Assembly (NCBI RefSeq): GCF_009707385.1
Contig: NZ_CP046115.1
Location: forward strand, 4,464,001-4,528,000
Source: Klebsiella oxytoca
GTDB lineage: Bacteria > Pseudomonadota > Gammaproteobacteria > Enterobacterales > Enterobacteriaceae
Length of the DNA: 64,000 nucleotides
Direction of reading: 5' to 3'
The translations under genes and the position numbers were made by a program. Shown here piece by piece: positions 35,041-42,992 of this stretch. Below the pieces are notes generated by a model, which had not been told where the DNA came from, searched no databases, and saw only the letters and a list, made by a program, of their open reading frames with translations. Numbering within the stretch: the stretch's first letter is position 1; each line of letters starts with the position of its first letter.

Positions 35041-35579
35041 ATGCTTATATATTCATCTGACCAGTATTTTTCTCTTGCAATGAATGAGATACTGAGTGAA
35101 TTTCAAAATCGAAAAACCAAGGAGCTCATTCTTATCGACTCCGGGAAAAAGATTTATACATTTTTGAGGTCAAGACACTTTCTGGCATATTGCATCAGGA
35201 CTCTTTTTCTGCTCTTATCAATAGCCAGTATATGGTTTTTCCGCGAAATGTCGCTATTGCTCAACTGCGTAATTATATCGCGGCGGGTGTAGTTTCTTTA
35301 AATAAGCGTGATAAGAAAATGGATATGACCCGTATGGAGGAGTCCGTTTTGCGCGCGCTTTATGCCGGGTTAAGCATGAGTGATATTGCAGAACACTATG
35401 GCATGAGTTCAAAAAGGGTCAGCTCACTCAAAAGAGGCGCGTTGACCAAAATGGGAATCGATAATATTTCGTTATTCTTTTCCCTCTTGCGCTGTTGGGA
35501 GTTTTTCTGGCCGTTTATTTCATGCTTTTATCCATCAACCGCAAAGTATGCTGAAAAAATGATGATCCCTGCACACTGA
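35041..35579 (+). pseudogene. LuxR/RcsB-type HTH regulator, interrupted by a frameshift
   Basis: The start at 35041, behind GGAG, opens a frame with MLIYSSDQYFSLAMNEILSE that loses homology-like character after DSGKK and stops at 35292. The next frame carries IFEVKTLSGILHQDSFSALI upstream of its first ATG and then a LuxR-type helix-turn-helix: RMEESVLRALYAGLSMSDIA, EHYGMSSKRVSSLKRGALTK. Adding one A to the A5 run at about 35146 joins them (DSGKKDLYIFEV) into 179 residues. It is a truncated or frameshifted regulator of the same general kind as the adhesin-operon regulators. A sequencing error cannot be excluded. The C-terminal tail is hydrophobic and aromatic. Confidence 0.65.
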
Positions 35580-35748
35580 TTTTTATTGAGAATAATATTA
35601 AACGGACATTGAAGTTTATCCGGTGTCTGGCTATGGCCAGGTTTACCTTTGGGCAATCAGGCCCCAAATATCAATGGATGGATATTAAATCTACCCAAAG
35701 AGAGTTCGTACATTTAATGTAATATAGTTGTTAACAAGGAGCTTCACC

Positions 35749-36300
35749 ATGAAATATCGTATGTTACTGAGTGCCCTAGTTGTTTGTTGTACCCTCCCTC
35801 TGACCGCCTGTGATAGCAAAAATGAAGCCGCCACAGACAAAGCGAACAGAACGCAGATTGCTGACAGTAAAGCGTCAATTGTATTGCCTGAAGGCTACAT
35901 TAAAATGCCTGACGAGATGCTGGCGCATAAGTATCCTGCGGCGAACAGGCCTAAAGAGGCGTGGTACGTTGAAAAGGAAGATGGCAAGGTATCCATAGCC
36001 TTCAACGTGACCCAAAATTCTATCAAGGAGTCTCAGCTCCCTGAATTAGCAGAAGTCATGAAGAATAATCTCGCGACCTTCTCTCCGGAAATTAGCTCCG
36101 TGACGATTAATGGCAATAAGATGCAGCGGATCAAAGTGACGACCCCGGATGCGGCAGACCCAAATGGCGGGATTTATAACGTGATGCAGTTCGCGTCCGT
36201 GGACGGTAAGTTGATGATTGCAACTTTCAACGCGACTGCCGACCTCAAAGACCAGTATAGCAATGCGGGTCTGGAATCTCTGTCATCGATTCAATACTAA
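35749..36300 (+). CDS. DcrB-like lipoprotein
   Basis: A 183-residue protein. The signal peptide ends in the lipobox LPLTACDS (Cys about residue 21), so it should be lipid-anchored like E. coli DcrB. The Asp after Cys suggests retention in the inner membrane. The rest matches the DcrB-like copies at 9.3-11.5 kb: RPKEAWYVE, VSIAFNVTQNSIKESQLPE, INGNKMQRI and the ending LESLSSIQY. It is the only lipoprotein of the four and the only one on the plus strand. The start follows AAGGAG. The family has no known enzymatic activity. DcrB is linked to phage entry and envelope homeostasis. Confidence 0.78.
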   Translation: MKYRMLLSALVVCCTLPLTACDSKNEAATDKANRTQIADSKASIVLPEGYIKMPDEMLAHKYPAANRPKEAWYVEKEDGKVSIAFNVTQNSIKESQLPELAEVMKNNLATFSPEISSVTINGNKMQRIKVTTPDAADPNGGIYNVMQFASVDGKLMIATFNATADLKDQYSNAGLESLSSIQY

Positions 36301-36310
36301 GATGCTGCAT

Positions 36311-36330
36311 GGGGCTGTTCAGCCAGCCCC
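36311..36330 (+). terminator. Possible terminator after the DcrB-like lipoprotein gene
   Basis: GGGGCTG-TTCAGC-CAGCCCC forms a 7-bp GC-rich stem 10 bp after the stop codon. The T stretch after it is weak (AAACATTTC), so efficiency is uncertain. Confidence 0.45.
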
Positions 36331-36388
36331 AAACATTTCATCCTTTAAAACTCTGTCCGGCTCCATCCCTGACCATCGTCAGCAGCGA

Positions 36389-37120
36389 TTATTTAATCCA
36401 GCGTTGTTTAATTTCGCTGTATTCAGGAGAAGCCATCACTTTCTCCAGCGCCTGGTTTATTTCTGCCAGCAGCGGATTCCCTTTACGCAGCGCAATACCC
36501 AGCCCTTTACCGTAGTATTCCGGGTCGGTGGCTCGCTCATCCATAATGACGAACTCAGGGTTTTCCTTTAGCCAGTTTTTCATCGCCGACACATCGCCGA
36601 ACACGCCGTCCAGGCGACCGTTTCGCAGGTCGATTAACGCATTCTGATAGCTATCATAGGCTTGCGATTCAATCTCACGATGGCGATCCTGGAGGTAACG
36701 CTGATGAGACGTCCCGTTTTCCAGGCCAAGCTTCTTGCCTTTTAAATCAGCAAAGGTGTGGAAGGTATCTTTACGCACCACCGCCACCGCCGATAGTTCA
36801 TTAAAGTATGGCGTCGAGAAATCCACCTGCTTTTCACGCAGCGGGGTGATGTCCATCCCGGCAATCGCCGCATCCATTTTCTTAAAGCGCAGTGCCGGAA
36901 TCAGGCTATCAAAACTCTGGTTCGTGAAGGTACAGGTCGCCTGTAGCTCCTTACACACCGCTCTGGCGATATCGATATCAAAGCCGGCCACCTGGTTATT
37001 GCTATCGACAAACTCAAATGGCGGATAGGTCGCGCTGGTGCCAAAATTGATAACCCGTTCAGCCGCCAGCGTAGTGGCGGAAAATAAGCCTATCGCAAGA
37101 GCCAGATAAGCACTTTTCAT
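36389..37120 (-). CDS. ArtJ/ArtI-like periplasmic amino-acid-binding protein
   Basis: A 243-residue solute-binding protein (SBP_bac_3). The signal peptide MKSAYLALAIGLFSATTLAA is cleaved at about residue 20. The mature part has FGTSATYPPFEFVD (substrate site), AGFDIDIARAVCKEL, the signature FDSLIPALRFKKMDAAIAGMD, and GLENGTSHQRYLQD. These closely follow E. coli ArtJ/ArtI of the arginine ABC system. No permease or ATPase gene is nearby, so it is an orphan binding protein that may work with a transporter encoded elsewhere. The start at 37120 follows GGGAG. The frame could extend to 37201, but that would destroy the signal peptide. Confidence 0.88.
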   Translation of the reverse strand: MKSAYLALAIGLFSATTLAAERVINFGTSATYPPFEFVDSNNQVAGFDIDIARAVCKELQATCTFTNQSFDSLIPALRFKKMDAAIAGMDITPLREKQVDFSTPYFNELSAVAVVRKDTFHTFADLKGKKLGLENGTSHQRYLQDRHREIESQAYDSYQNALIDLRNGRLDGVFGDVSAMKNWLKENPEFVIMDERATDPEYYGKGLGIALRKGNPLLAEINQALEKVMASPEYSEIKQRWIK

Positions 37121-37577
37121 ATGTATTCTCCCTGTGATGCACTCACAACAACGCCTGGGCTCATTATTTATCTCAGGCGTCGAATCGAATTGATGACCCA
37201 ACTAATTTTCGTCATTGATGTACCGTACAGGATAAACCTGCGAAACCGAGGAGACGACCCGTACGAGGAGAAAAATCATACATGAATTGACGTCGATCCT
37301 ATAGAATCCTGACGCCTTCTTTTGGGGAAATTAATTAATCATATCCATGAGTTACATGAACTTCAGCAGCATGAAATATCACAAGAGAGGTTTTGAATCA
37401 GCCGTACAAGATAAGTATTTAAAAAGTAGAGGCTAAGATTTTGCTGGCATCCCATTAAGCACTATAAAAAACCATCTCCCAATAAAATAGGGTAAGAGTG
37501 TTCAGGATGTTTTTGCAGCGTAAAAATAAATATAAAGAATATTTCCCGGGGACATTCATCCCCGGTTTGCCAGACAA
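37121..37577. other. Intergenic region between uxuA and the binding-protein gene
   Basis: 457 bp with no credible gene. It contains the promoter of the binding-protein gene in its left part and the candidate uxuA terminator (37546-37565) in its right part. The centre (about 37330-37480) is AT-rich. Confidence 0.45.
37546..37565 (-). terminator. Candidate terminator of uxuA
   Basis: CCGGGG and CCCCGG pair around an 8-nt loop, 12 bp after the uxuA stop on the minus strand. The following sequence is only moderately T-rich (GAAATATTCTTTAT). Confidence 0.5.
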
Positions 37578-38645
37578 CTATTTTTGCTTTTCCAGTGCTT
37601 CCCACAGACCCATCAGGTAAGTGACGCCTAAGGCGCGGTCGTACAGACCATATCCGGGACGCCCGGTTTCTCCCCAAATAAAGCGCCCATGGTCCGGACG
37701 AATATAGCCGTCAAAACCATTGTCATGCAGAGCCTGCATTATGCGGTACATATCCAGAGAACCATAGCAGGAAGGATGCGCCGACTCGTAAAAGTCTTTG
37801 TCTTTAATAAGCTTAATATTACGTACGTGCGCAAAGTGCAGACGTTTACGCCGGGTAAATTCAGCCAGAATTTCATAGACGTTGTTGTCAGGATCTTCAG
37901 CAATCGACCCTGTACAAAGCGTGATACCGTTTGCCGGTGAATCGACCGTATCGCAAATCAACGCCAGATCGGCATGATTTTTTACCACTCGCGGAAGGCC
38001 AAAAATAGAGTACGGCGGATCGTCCGGGTGAATAGCCATTTTGACGCCCACCTCTTCACATACCGGAACGACTTCACGTAAGAAATAGAACAGATTCTCC
38101 CGAAGCTTAGTGTCATCCACATCGCTATAGCGGGCGAACAGTTCCTGCACCTTCGCCAGACGCTCGGGTTCCCAGCCAGGCAAAGCGAAACCGTTAGCGT
38201 TCTCCAGTACCTCTTTAACCACCTCTTCCAGAGTTTTATCAATACCGTGCTTTTCAAAGGCCATGGTCAATGAGCCATCCGGCAGCACATAATTCATATC
38301 GGTTTTCATCCAGTCAAAGACTGGCATGAAATTATAACAAATGACTTTTACGCCAAATCCCGCCAGGTTGCGGATGGTTTGTTTGTAGTTGTCGATATAA
38401 CGGTCGCGTTGCGGAGAACCAATTTTAATGTCATCGTGAATGTTTACGCTTTCGATAACTTCCATCTTCAGGCCAGCGGCGTGGGCCTGTTCAACCAGCG
38501 CCTTAATTTTTTCTACCGGCCATACTTCACCGGGGGCAACATCGTAAAGTGCCCCCACCACGCCTTCTACCCCGGGAACCTGTCGAATGTACTCCAGCGG
38601 GATTTTATCTTCCTGTGGCCCGAACCAGCGCATTGTCATCTGCAT
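37578..38645 (-). CDS. uxuA: Mannonate dehydratase UxuA
   Basis: A 355-residue enzyme of hexuronate breakdown. It dehydrates D-mannonate to 2-keto-3-deoxy-D-gluconate. It starts MQMTMRWFGP and has VPGVEGVVGALYDVAPGEVW, HDDIKIGSPQRD, the YNFMPVFDWMKTD segment, MAIHPDDPP with its metal-binding His, and GYIRPDHGRFIWGE near the C terminus. Length matches the short form of the family (B. subtilis type), while E. coli UxuA is about 394. The ATG at 38645 follows GGAAG. It diverges from uxaC. UxuB, which makes mannonate from fructuronate, is not in the window. Confidence 0.93.
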   Translation of the reverse strand: MQMTMRWFGPQEDKIPLEYIRQVPGVEGVVGALYDVAPGEVWPVEKIKALVEQAHAAGLKMEVIESVNIHDDIKIGSPQRDRYIDNYKQTIRNLAGFGVKVICYNFMPVFDWMKTDMNYVLPDGSLTMAFEKHGIDKTLEEVVKEVLENANGFALPGWEPERLAKVQELFARYSDVDDTKLRENLFYFLREVVPVCEEVGVKMAIHPDDPPYSIFGLPRVVKNHADLALICDTVDSPANGITLCTGSIAEDPDNNVYEILAEFTRRKRLHFAHVRNIKLIKDKDFYESAHPSCYGSLDMYRIMQALHDNGFDGYIRPDHGRFIWGETGRPGYGLYDRALGVTYLMGLWEALEKQK

Positions 38646-38958
38646 GTTAACTTCCGCCTTAATCTTCCTGAATTTATACCATACTAGTATTTTAAAGCAT
38701 ATTGAGTAATTTTTATTAGATCAATACTTATTTTAAAAATAGCTATCGCTTAGCTTCCGTCCATTTCAGCATCATTTAAAGAAGTAAACCTTCATTATAA
38801 ATTGTTATTTATATGTGAAATAAAACAAACAGATAACGATGTTTCAATCCATTATTGCCACTATTTTTTCAATACCTGATAAATTAACTTGCTTCCCCAT
38901 CAAGACTCCGAAAAACAATTTAGACCCAATAATATGATTTAAGTCACAAATTCTTTAT
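38646..38958. promoter_or_regulatory. uxuA upstream region of the uxuA-uxaC divergent promoter
   Basis: This AT-rich region carries the uxuA promoter. The 10-bp palindrome ATACTAGTAT (38681-38690) lies 36 bp upstream of uxuA and resembles a half-site arrangement bound by GntR-family regulators such as UxuR/ExuR. The match to their known consensus is not close. No gene is visible here. Confidence 0.4.
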
Positions 38959-38986
38959 TTGCACTTGTATGGTAGTAGACTAAAAT
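38959..38986 (+). promoter_or_regulatory. Candidate sigma-70 promoter of uxaC
   Basis: TTGCAC (38959-38964) and TAAAAT (38981-38986) are spaced 16 bp apart. The spacer contains TAGTAGACTA, a near-palindrome that could be an operator. Transcription would begin at about 38993, which is the edge of the inverted repeat described next. Confidence 0.5.
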
Positions 38987-38988
38987 TA

Positions 38989-39081
38989 TGCAAGCGGTTT
39001 AATGTCGGCCCTTAAAAGCGCTATCGCAGACCAATCCCCACTTAAAATAGTTAGTGCTTTAGGCCAACAAAACCGCTTGCA
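38989..39081 (+). ncRNA. Structured 5' leader of uxaC (long inverted repeat)
   Basis: TGCAAGCGGTTT (38989-39000) and AAACCGCTTGCA (39070-39081) are perfect 12-nt reverse complements. Inside them GGCC..TTAAAAGC (39007-39019) pairs with GCTTTAGGCC (39056-39065), with a small bulge. The outer arm ends about 9 nt before the GGAG ribosome site of uxaC (39091). This nested arrangement suggests a folded leader RNA or cis-regulatory element. No known riboswitch class was recognised. Confidence 0.5.
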
Positions 39082-39099
39082 GCATGCACTGGAGATTTT

Positions 39100-40515
39100 A
39101 TGTCATTGATAAATGATAATTTTATGATCGGCAATCTGGCAGGTAAGAGGCTGTATCTTGAGATAGCAAGAGAGCAGCCTATTATCGACTACCATTGCCA
39201 TCTTGATGCGAAGGCTATTTGGGAAAATAAGCCTTTCGCTGACATTACGCAGTTATGGCTGGAAGGCGATCATTATAAATGGCGCGCGATGCGGGCAAAT
39301 GGTATTCCCGAGAGAAAAATTACCGGTCATGCCGCCGCAGAAGAAAAATTTGAAGCCTGGGCGCAAACCGTTGAGGCCAGCTTCGGTAATCCTCTCTATC
39401 ACTGGACCCATCTGGAACTTAAATACTATTTTGACATTGATGACACGCTAAACAGCCACAACTGGCGTGAAATAATGACGCAGTGTAATGAGCAGTTACG
39501 CCGCAAAGAATTTTTACCTCAGGCGTTAATTTGCCGTTCAAATGTCGAGGCTCTGTGCACAACGGATGGGCCGCTGGATAATCTGGAATATCATCAGCTA
39601 CTGGCGGCAAAGAGTGATTTCTCTCCGCTGGTTCTCCCCACTTTTCGTCCTGATGAACTCTTTGATACCGATCCGGAAAGATTCCTGACGTTTCTTTCCC
39701 GCCTTGCAGAGAAAACCCAAATCAGCATCGCTTCTCTGGAGCAATTTCTGGCCGCCCTGGAATCACGTATCGCGTTTTTCCACAGCGTAGGGTGTCGCAT
39801 ATCCGATCACGGTCCGCTGGAGATCGTTTACAACCATCTGGATGAAGGTTCCGTGGCCGCGCTGTTCCGGCGGCGTCTTAAGAGCGAAACCCTGACCAAC
39901 GAGGAGCAGCAGGCGTGGGATACCGCGATTTTTATCGCACTCGCTAAAATGTACAAGCAGCGTGATTGGGCAATGCAGATTCACTTCGGCGCCATTCGCA
40001 ACAATAACAAACCGATGTTCAATAAGGTGGGCATCAACTGCGGTTTTGACTCCGTTGGCGATCAAACGCTCCTTGCCGGCAACCTGAATGCGCTGCTCAA
40101 CGCCATGACTGAGAACAATGGCCTGCCCAAAACCATTATTTATAACCTTAACGCCGGCTATAACGACGTGGTTGCCTCTGCCATCGCCAACTTCCAGAGC
40201 GGCGAAGATGGCGTGAAATCCCCGCTGCAGTTTGGCTCGGGCTGGTGGTTTAACGATACGCGCCGCGGCATGGTCAATCAGCTTAATACGTTAGCCGATC
40301 AGGGGTTACTGGCCAACTTTGTCGGCATGCTCACCGATTCCCGCAGCTTCGTTTCCTATACCCGACACGATTACTTCCGCCGGATCCTCTGCGATCTGAT
40401 TGGGGAATGGGTGGAAAGAGGCGAAGTTCCTGACGATAAAAATATTCTTACCTCAATGATTCGTGGTATTTGCGTAGAAAACGCACGCCGCTATTTCCGT
40501 TTTTCTCAAGCCTGA
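39100..40515 (+). CDS. uxaC: Glucuronate isomerase UxaC
   Basis: A 471-residue uronate isomerase of the amidohydrolase superfamily. It converts D-glucuronate to D-fructuronate and D-galacturonate to D-tagaturonate. The metal-binding motif is in IIDYHCHLDAKAIWENKPF (about residues 27-45). Other landmarks are MQIHFGAIRNNN, GWWFNDTRRG and LTDSRSFVSYTRHDYFRR near the C terminus. Length equals the E. coli enzyme (470). The start follows GGAGATTTT. A GPH-family symporter gene follows after 14 bp, which suggests a two-gene operon for uronate uptake and isomerisation. Confidence 0.95.
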   Translation: MSLINDNFMIGNLAGKRLYLEIAREQPIIDYHCHLDAKAIWENKPFADITQLWLEGDHYKWRAMRANGIPERKITGHAAAEEKFEAWAQTVEASFGNPLYHWTHLELKYYFDIDDTLNSHNWREIMTQCNEQLRRKEFLPQALICRSNVEALCTTDGPLDNLEYHQLLAAKSDFSPLVLPTFRPDELFDTDPERFLTFLSRLAEKTQISIASLEQFLAALESRIAFFHSVGCRISDHGPLEIVYNHLDEGSVAALFRRRLKSETLTNEEQQAWDTAIFIALAKMYKQRDWAMQIHFGAIRNNNKPMFNKVGINCGFDSVGDQTLLAGNLNALLNAMTENNGLPKTIIYNLNAGYNDVVASAIANFQSGEDGVKSPLQFGSGWWFNDTRRGMVNQLNTLADQGLLANFVGMLTDSRSFVSYTRHDYFRRILCDLIGEWVERGEVPDDKNILTSMIRGICVENARRYFRFSQA

Positions 40516-40529
40516 TACAGGTATCAACC

Positions 40530-42077
40530 ATGACCCTCAAAAACAGAAAAGTGACTATTCCTGTCAGTATCGGCTACGGTCTGACGGATATTATGGGCGG
40601 CGGAGCCTTTACCGTCATCGGTGCATGGCTTCTCTTTTTCTATACCACCTTTGTCGGCCTGTCGCCGATTGAAGCGGCATCTATTGTGGCGATAGCCCGT
40701 ATTGTTGATGCTATCGTTAGCCTGTTTATGGGCAGCTTCACCGACCATTTCTATAAAAATTATCTGGGTAAAAAATTTGGCCGCCGTCGTTTCTTCCTGT
40801 TAATTGGCGCGCCGCTTATGCTGGTTTATATCCTGCTGTGGATGAACGGCATGAATTTCTGGTTCTATCTCGCGGTCTACCTGGCCTTTGAGATTATCGC
40901 GGCAATGGTGCTTATCCCCTGGGAAACGCTGCCGTCTGAGATGACCAAAGATTTTAACGATCGAACCAAGCTCTCGACTTGCCGCATGTTTTTGTCGGCA
41001 TCCGGTACCTTTCTCGCCACTTTTATTCCGGGTCTGCTGATCGGCTGGCTGGGTGAGAATAACGCAGATGCTTATCTGATTAACGGCGTAGTCTTTGCCG
41101 TTATGTTTACCGTCTGCGTATTTATTTCCTGGAAAGTCACCTGGGAGCGCGAGCTCACGCCGGAAATGCAGGCGGAGATCGAGAAAGCGTCGCAGCCCAC
41201 TACCTTCGCAGAGAAAATCACGGCCTTCGGTAACTTGTTTAAAGAGTACGCTTCCACCCTGAAGGTGCGCGCATTTCGTAAACACCTGGCCATCTATCTC
41301 TTTTCCTTCACCGCGAAGGATGTTTACAACACGGTGTTTGTCTTTTTCTGCGTCTATTGCCTGAATGTCTCCTCCTCTCTGGCGGGAACGCTGCTGTCGA
41401 TGAGCATTGTGGGATTGCCGGTCACGCTGGCGGCGGGCGTTGCCATCATTAAATACGGTCCATCCCGTCTTTATATCTTCGCTTATACCCTGATGATGCT
41501 GTGTCTCGGCGGATTCTTCCTGGTCTATCAGTTCCCGACGGATAACAAAGTGATGCTGCTGGTGATCCTCGCGGGCGTTTATCAGGTCGGCCGCTGCGTG
41601 CTGGAATTTACCCCGTGGAACGTATTCCCGTTTATTCCGGATATCGACGAAATGATTACGCGCCAGCGCCGCGAAGGCCTGTTTGCTGCGGTGATGACCT
41701 TCTCCCGCAAGACAACGGTTGCCATCGCGACCTTTGCGGTGGGCCTGCTGTTACAGAGCGGAGGCTTCGTGAAAGGTAGCCAGGCGCAGCCTCAGGAAGC
41801 CATCACCACGATTGCTATGCTGCTGTTTGTCGGCACCGCCGGGCTGTTGATCATTGCTCTGTGGCAAGCGCTGACCTTCCATCTGAACAAGCGTACGCAC
41901 AAAATTTTTGTCGATGAGATTGATCGCCTGAAAGCGCATGGCCGCAAGCAGGATGTCACGCCTGAAGCCCGCCATGTTGTGGAAGATCTTACCGGTTACT
42001 CTTACGATAAACTGTGGTGTGAGGATGCGTCAGCGCCCGTCAACGCAAATAACCCAGGCGCCGCCCTCAACGGATAG
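40530..42077 (+). CDS. GPH-family sugar/uronide:cation symporter
   Basis: A 515-residue membrane protein of the glycoside-pentoside-hexuronide family, with about 12 helices. The N terminus has GYGLTDIMGGGAFTVIGAWL and FMGSFTDHFY, and the loop KKFGRRRFFLLIGAP corresponds to the cation-coupling region of MelB-type carriers. The C-terminal 60 residues are cytosolic and charged. From its position after uxaC, the substrate is probably a glucuronide, oligouronide or free hexuronate. The start at 40530 was preferred over a frame opening at 40470 inside uxaC. No symbol is assigned because several GPH members fit. Confidence 0.87.
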   Translation: MTLKNRKVTIPVSIGYGLTDIMGGGAFTVIGAWLLFFYTTFVGLSPIEAASIVAIARIVDAIVSLFMGSFTDHFYKNYLGKKFGRRRFFLLIGAPLMLVYILLWMNGMNFWFYLAVYLAFEIIAAMVLIPWETLPSEMTKDFNDRTKLSTCRMFLSASGTFLATFIPGLLIGWLGENNADAYLINGVVFAVMFTVCVFISWKVTWERELTPEMQAEIEKASQPTTFAEKITAFGNLFKEYASTLKVRAFRKHLAIYLFSFTAKDVYNTVFVFFCVYCLNVSSSLAGTLLSMSIVGLPVTLAAGVAIIKYGPSRLYIFAYTLMMLCLGGFFLVYQFPTDNKVMLLVILAGVYQVGRCVLEFTPWNVFPFIPDIDEMITRQRREGLFAAVMTFSRKTTVAIATFAVGLLLQSGGFVKGSQAQPQEAITTIAMLLFVGTAGLLIIALWQALTFHLNKRTHKIFVDEIDRLKAHGRKQDVTPEARHVVEDLTGYSYDKLWCEDASAPVNANNPGAALNG

Positions 42078-42111
42078 ATCCTGCCGGCAGGAGTGGCCAA
42101 TATGTCATGCC

Positions 42112-42141
42112 TTGCCTCCCCTGCGCAGCAGGCGGAGGCAA
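42112..42141. terminator. Strong hairpin between convergent operons
   Basis: TTGCCTCC-CCTGC-GCA-GCAGG-C-GGAGGCAA folds into a 13-bp stem with one bulged base. It lies between the convergent symporter stop (42077) and the DeoR-type regulator stop (42164). No T run follows on either strand, so termination may need Rho. Confidence 0.5.
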
Positions 42142-42163
42142 CATTCAGCGGCAATACCGAGCG

Positions 42164-42937
42164 CTAATCGCGCTCCTCTTCATCCAGAGAGATAATCTGA
42201 ATTCCGGCGTTGCGATACTCTTCAGCCTCATCGGGCAGACGATCGATAACGACGGTATCAATCCGGCTTGCGGCGGTAAACTGGGCAAGAGAGGTATTGT
42301 TAAGCTTGCTGTAGTCGCAAACGATAATCACCTGGCTGGCGTGTTCAACCATGCCTCGTTTTGTTTCTGCCAGCATAATGTCGGCAACGCAGGCGCCGTG
42401 TTTCAGCGATAGCGAATTGGTGCCCATAAACGCTTTATCGACGTTAAGCGTATCAAGAATAGAACGCCCGTTAATCGCCACCACGCAGTGGTAGCCCTTC
42501 TTAACGATCCCGCCCAGCAGAATAGTTTGTATAGAGGGACTGGCCTCCAGCTCGCGGGCAATTTGATAATCGTTGGTAACCACCGTTACGTTCTGTCTGT
42601 CACGAATATTACGCGCGATATGTAAGGTCGTGGTGCCGGTATCCAGCACGATGATATCGCCATCTTCAACCAGCGCCGCCGCACGTTGGCCAATCCGCTC
42701 TTTGGCGCTGAGGTTAACAATTTCACGCGCGTCGGAGGCCTGCTCAAAGCTCGCCCGGGTGCGCAGAACGGCCCCGCCATGGGTTCGGGTGAGCAGCCCC
42801 TCCTCTTCCAGCTGGCGGAGATCGGCACGAATGGTGGCACCAGATACGTTAAAGACATCACACATCTCAGACACAGCGACTTTGCGTTTTTCCCTGAGAA
42901 TACTGAGCAACTTCTCCTGTCTTTCTTCTGCAAACAT
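42164..42937 (-). CDS. DeoR/GlpR-family transcriptional regulator (1)
   Basis: A 257-residue regulator. The N-terminal DeoR-type winged helix (about residues 5-57) has KVAVSEMCDVFNVSGATIRA and ends EEGLLTRTHGGAV. The C-terminal DeoRC sugar-phosphate sensor has DIIVLDTGTTTLHIAR (about 93-108), the D-x-G-T-T-T phosphate loop, and VIIVCDYSKLN. Effectors of this family are usually phosphorylated sugars. It is the last gene of the minus-strand operon DeoC-like aldolase, FGGY kinase, DeoR, and probably controls it. The start follows GAGG. Confidence 0.9.
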   Translation of the reverse strand: MFAEERQEKLLSILREKRKVAVSEMCDVFNVSGATIRADLRQLEEEGLLTRTHGGAVLRTRASFEQASDAREIVNLSAKERIGQRAAALVEDGDIIVLDTGTTTLHIARNIRDRQNVTVVTNDYQIARELEASPSIQTILLGGIVKKGYHCVVAINGRSILDTLNVDKAFMGTNSLSLKHGACVADIMLAETKRGMVEHASQVIIVCDYSKLNNTSLAQFTAASRIDTVVIDRLPDEAEEYRNAGIQIISLDEEERD

Positions 42938-42992
42938 TCTGCCTCTCTCTTATTTACGACGCTTGCCACGCGGTGTCGGCGTTGGCTTACCT

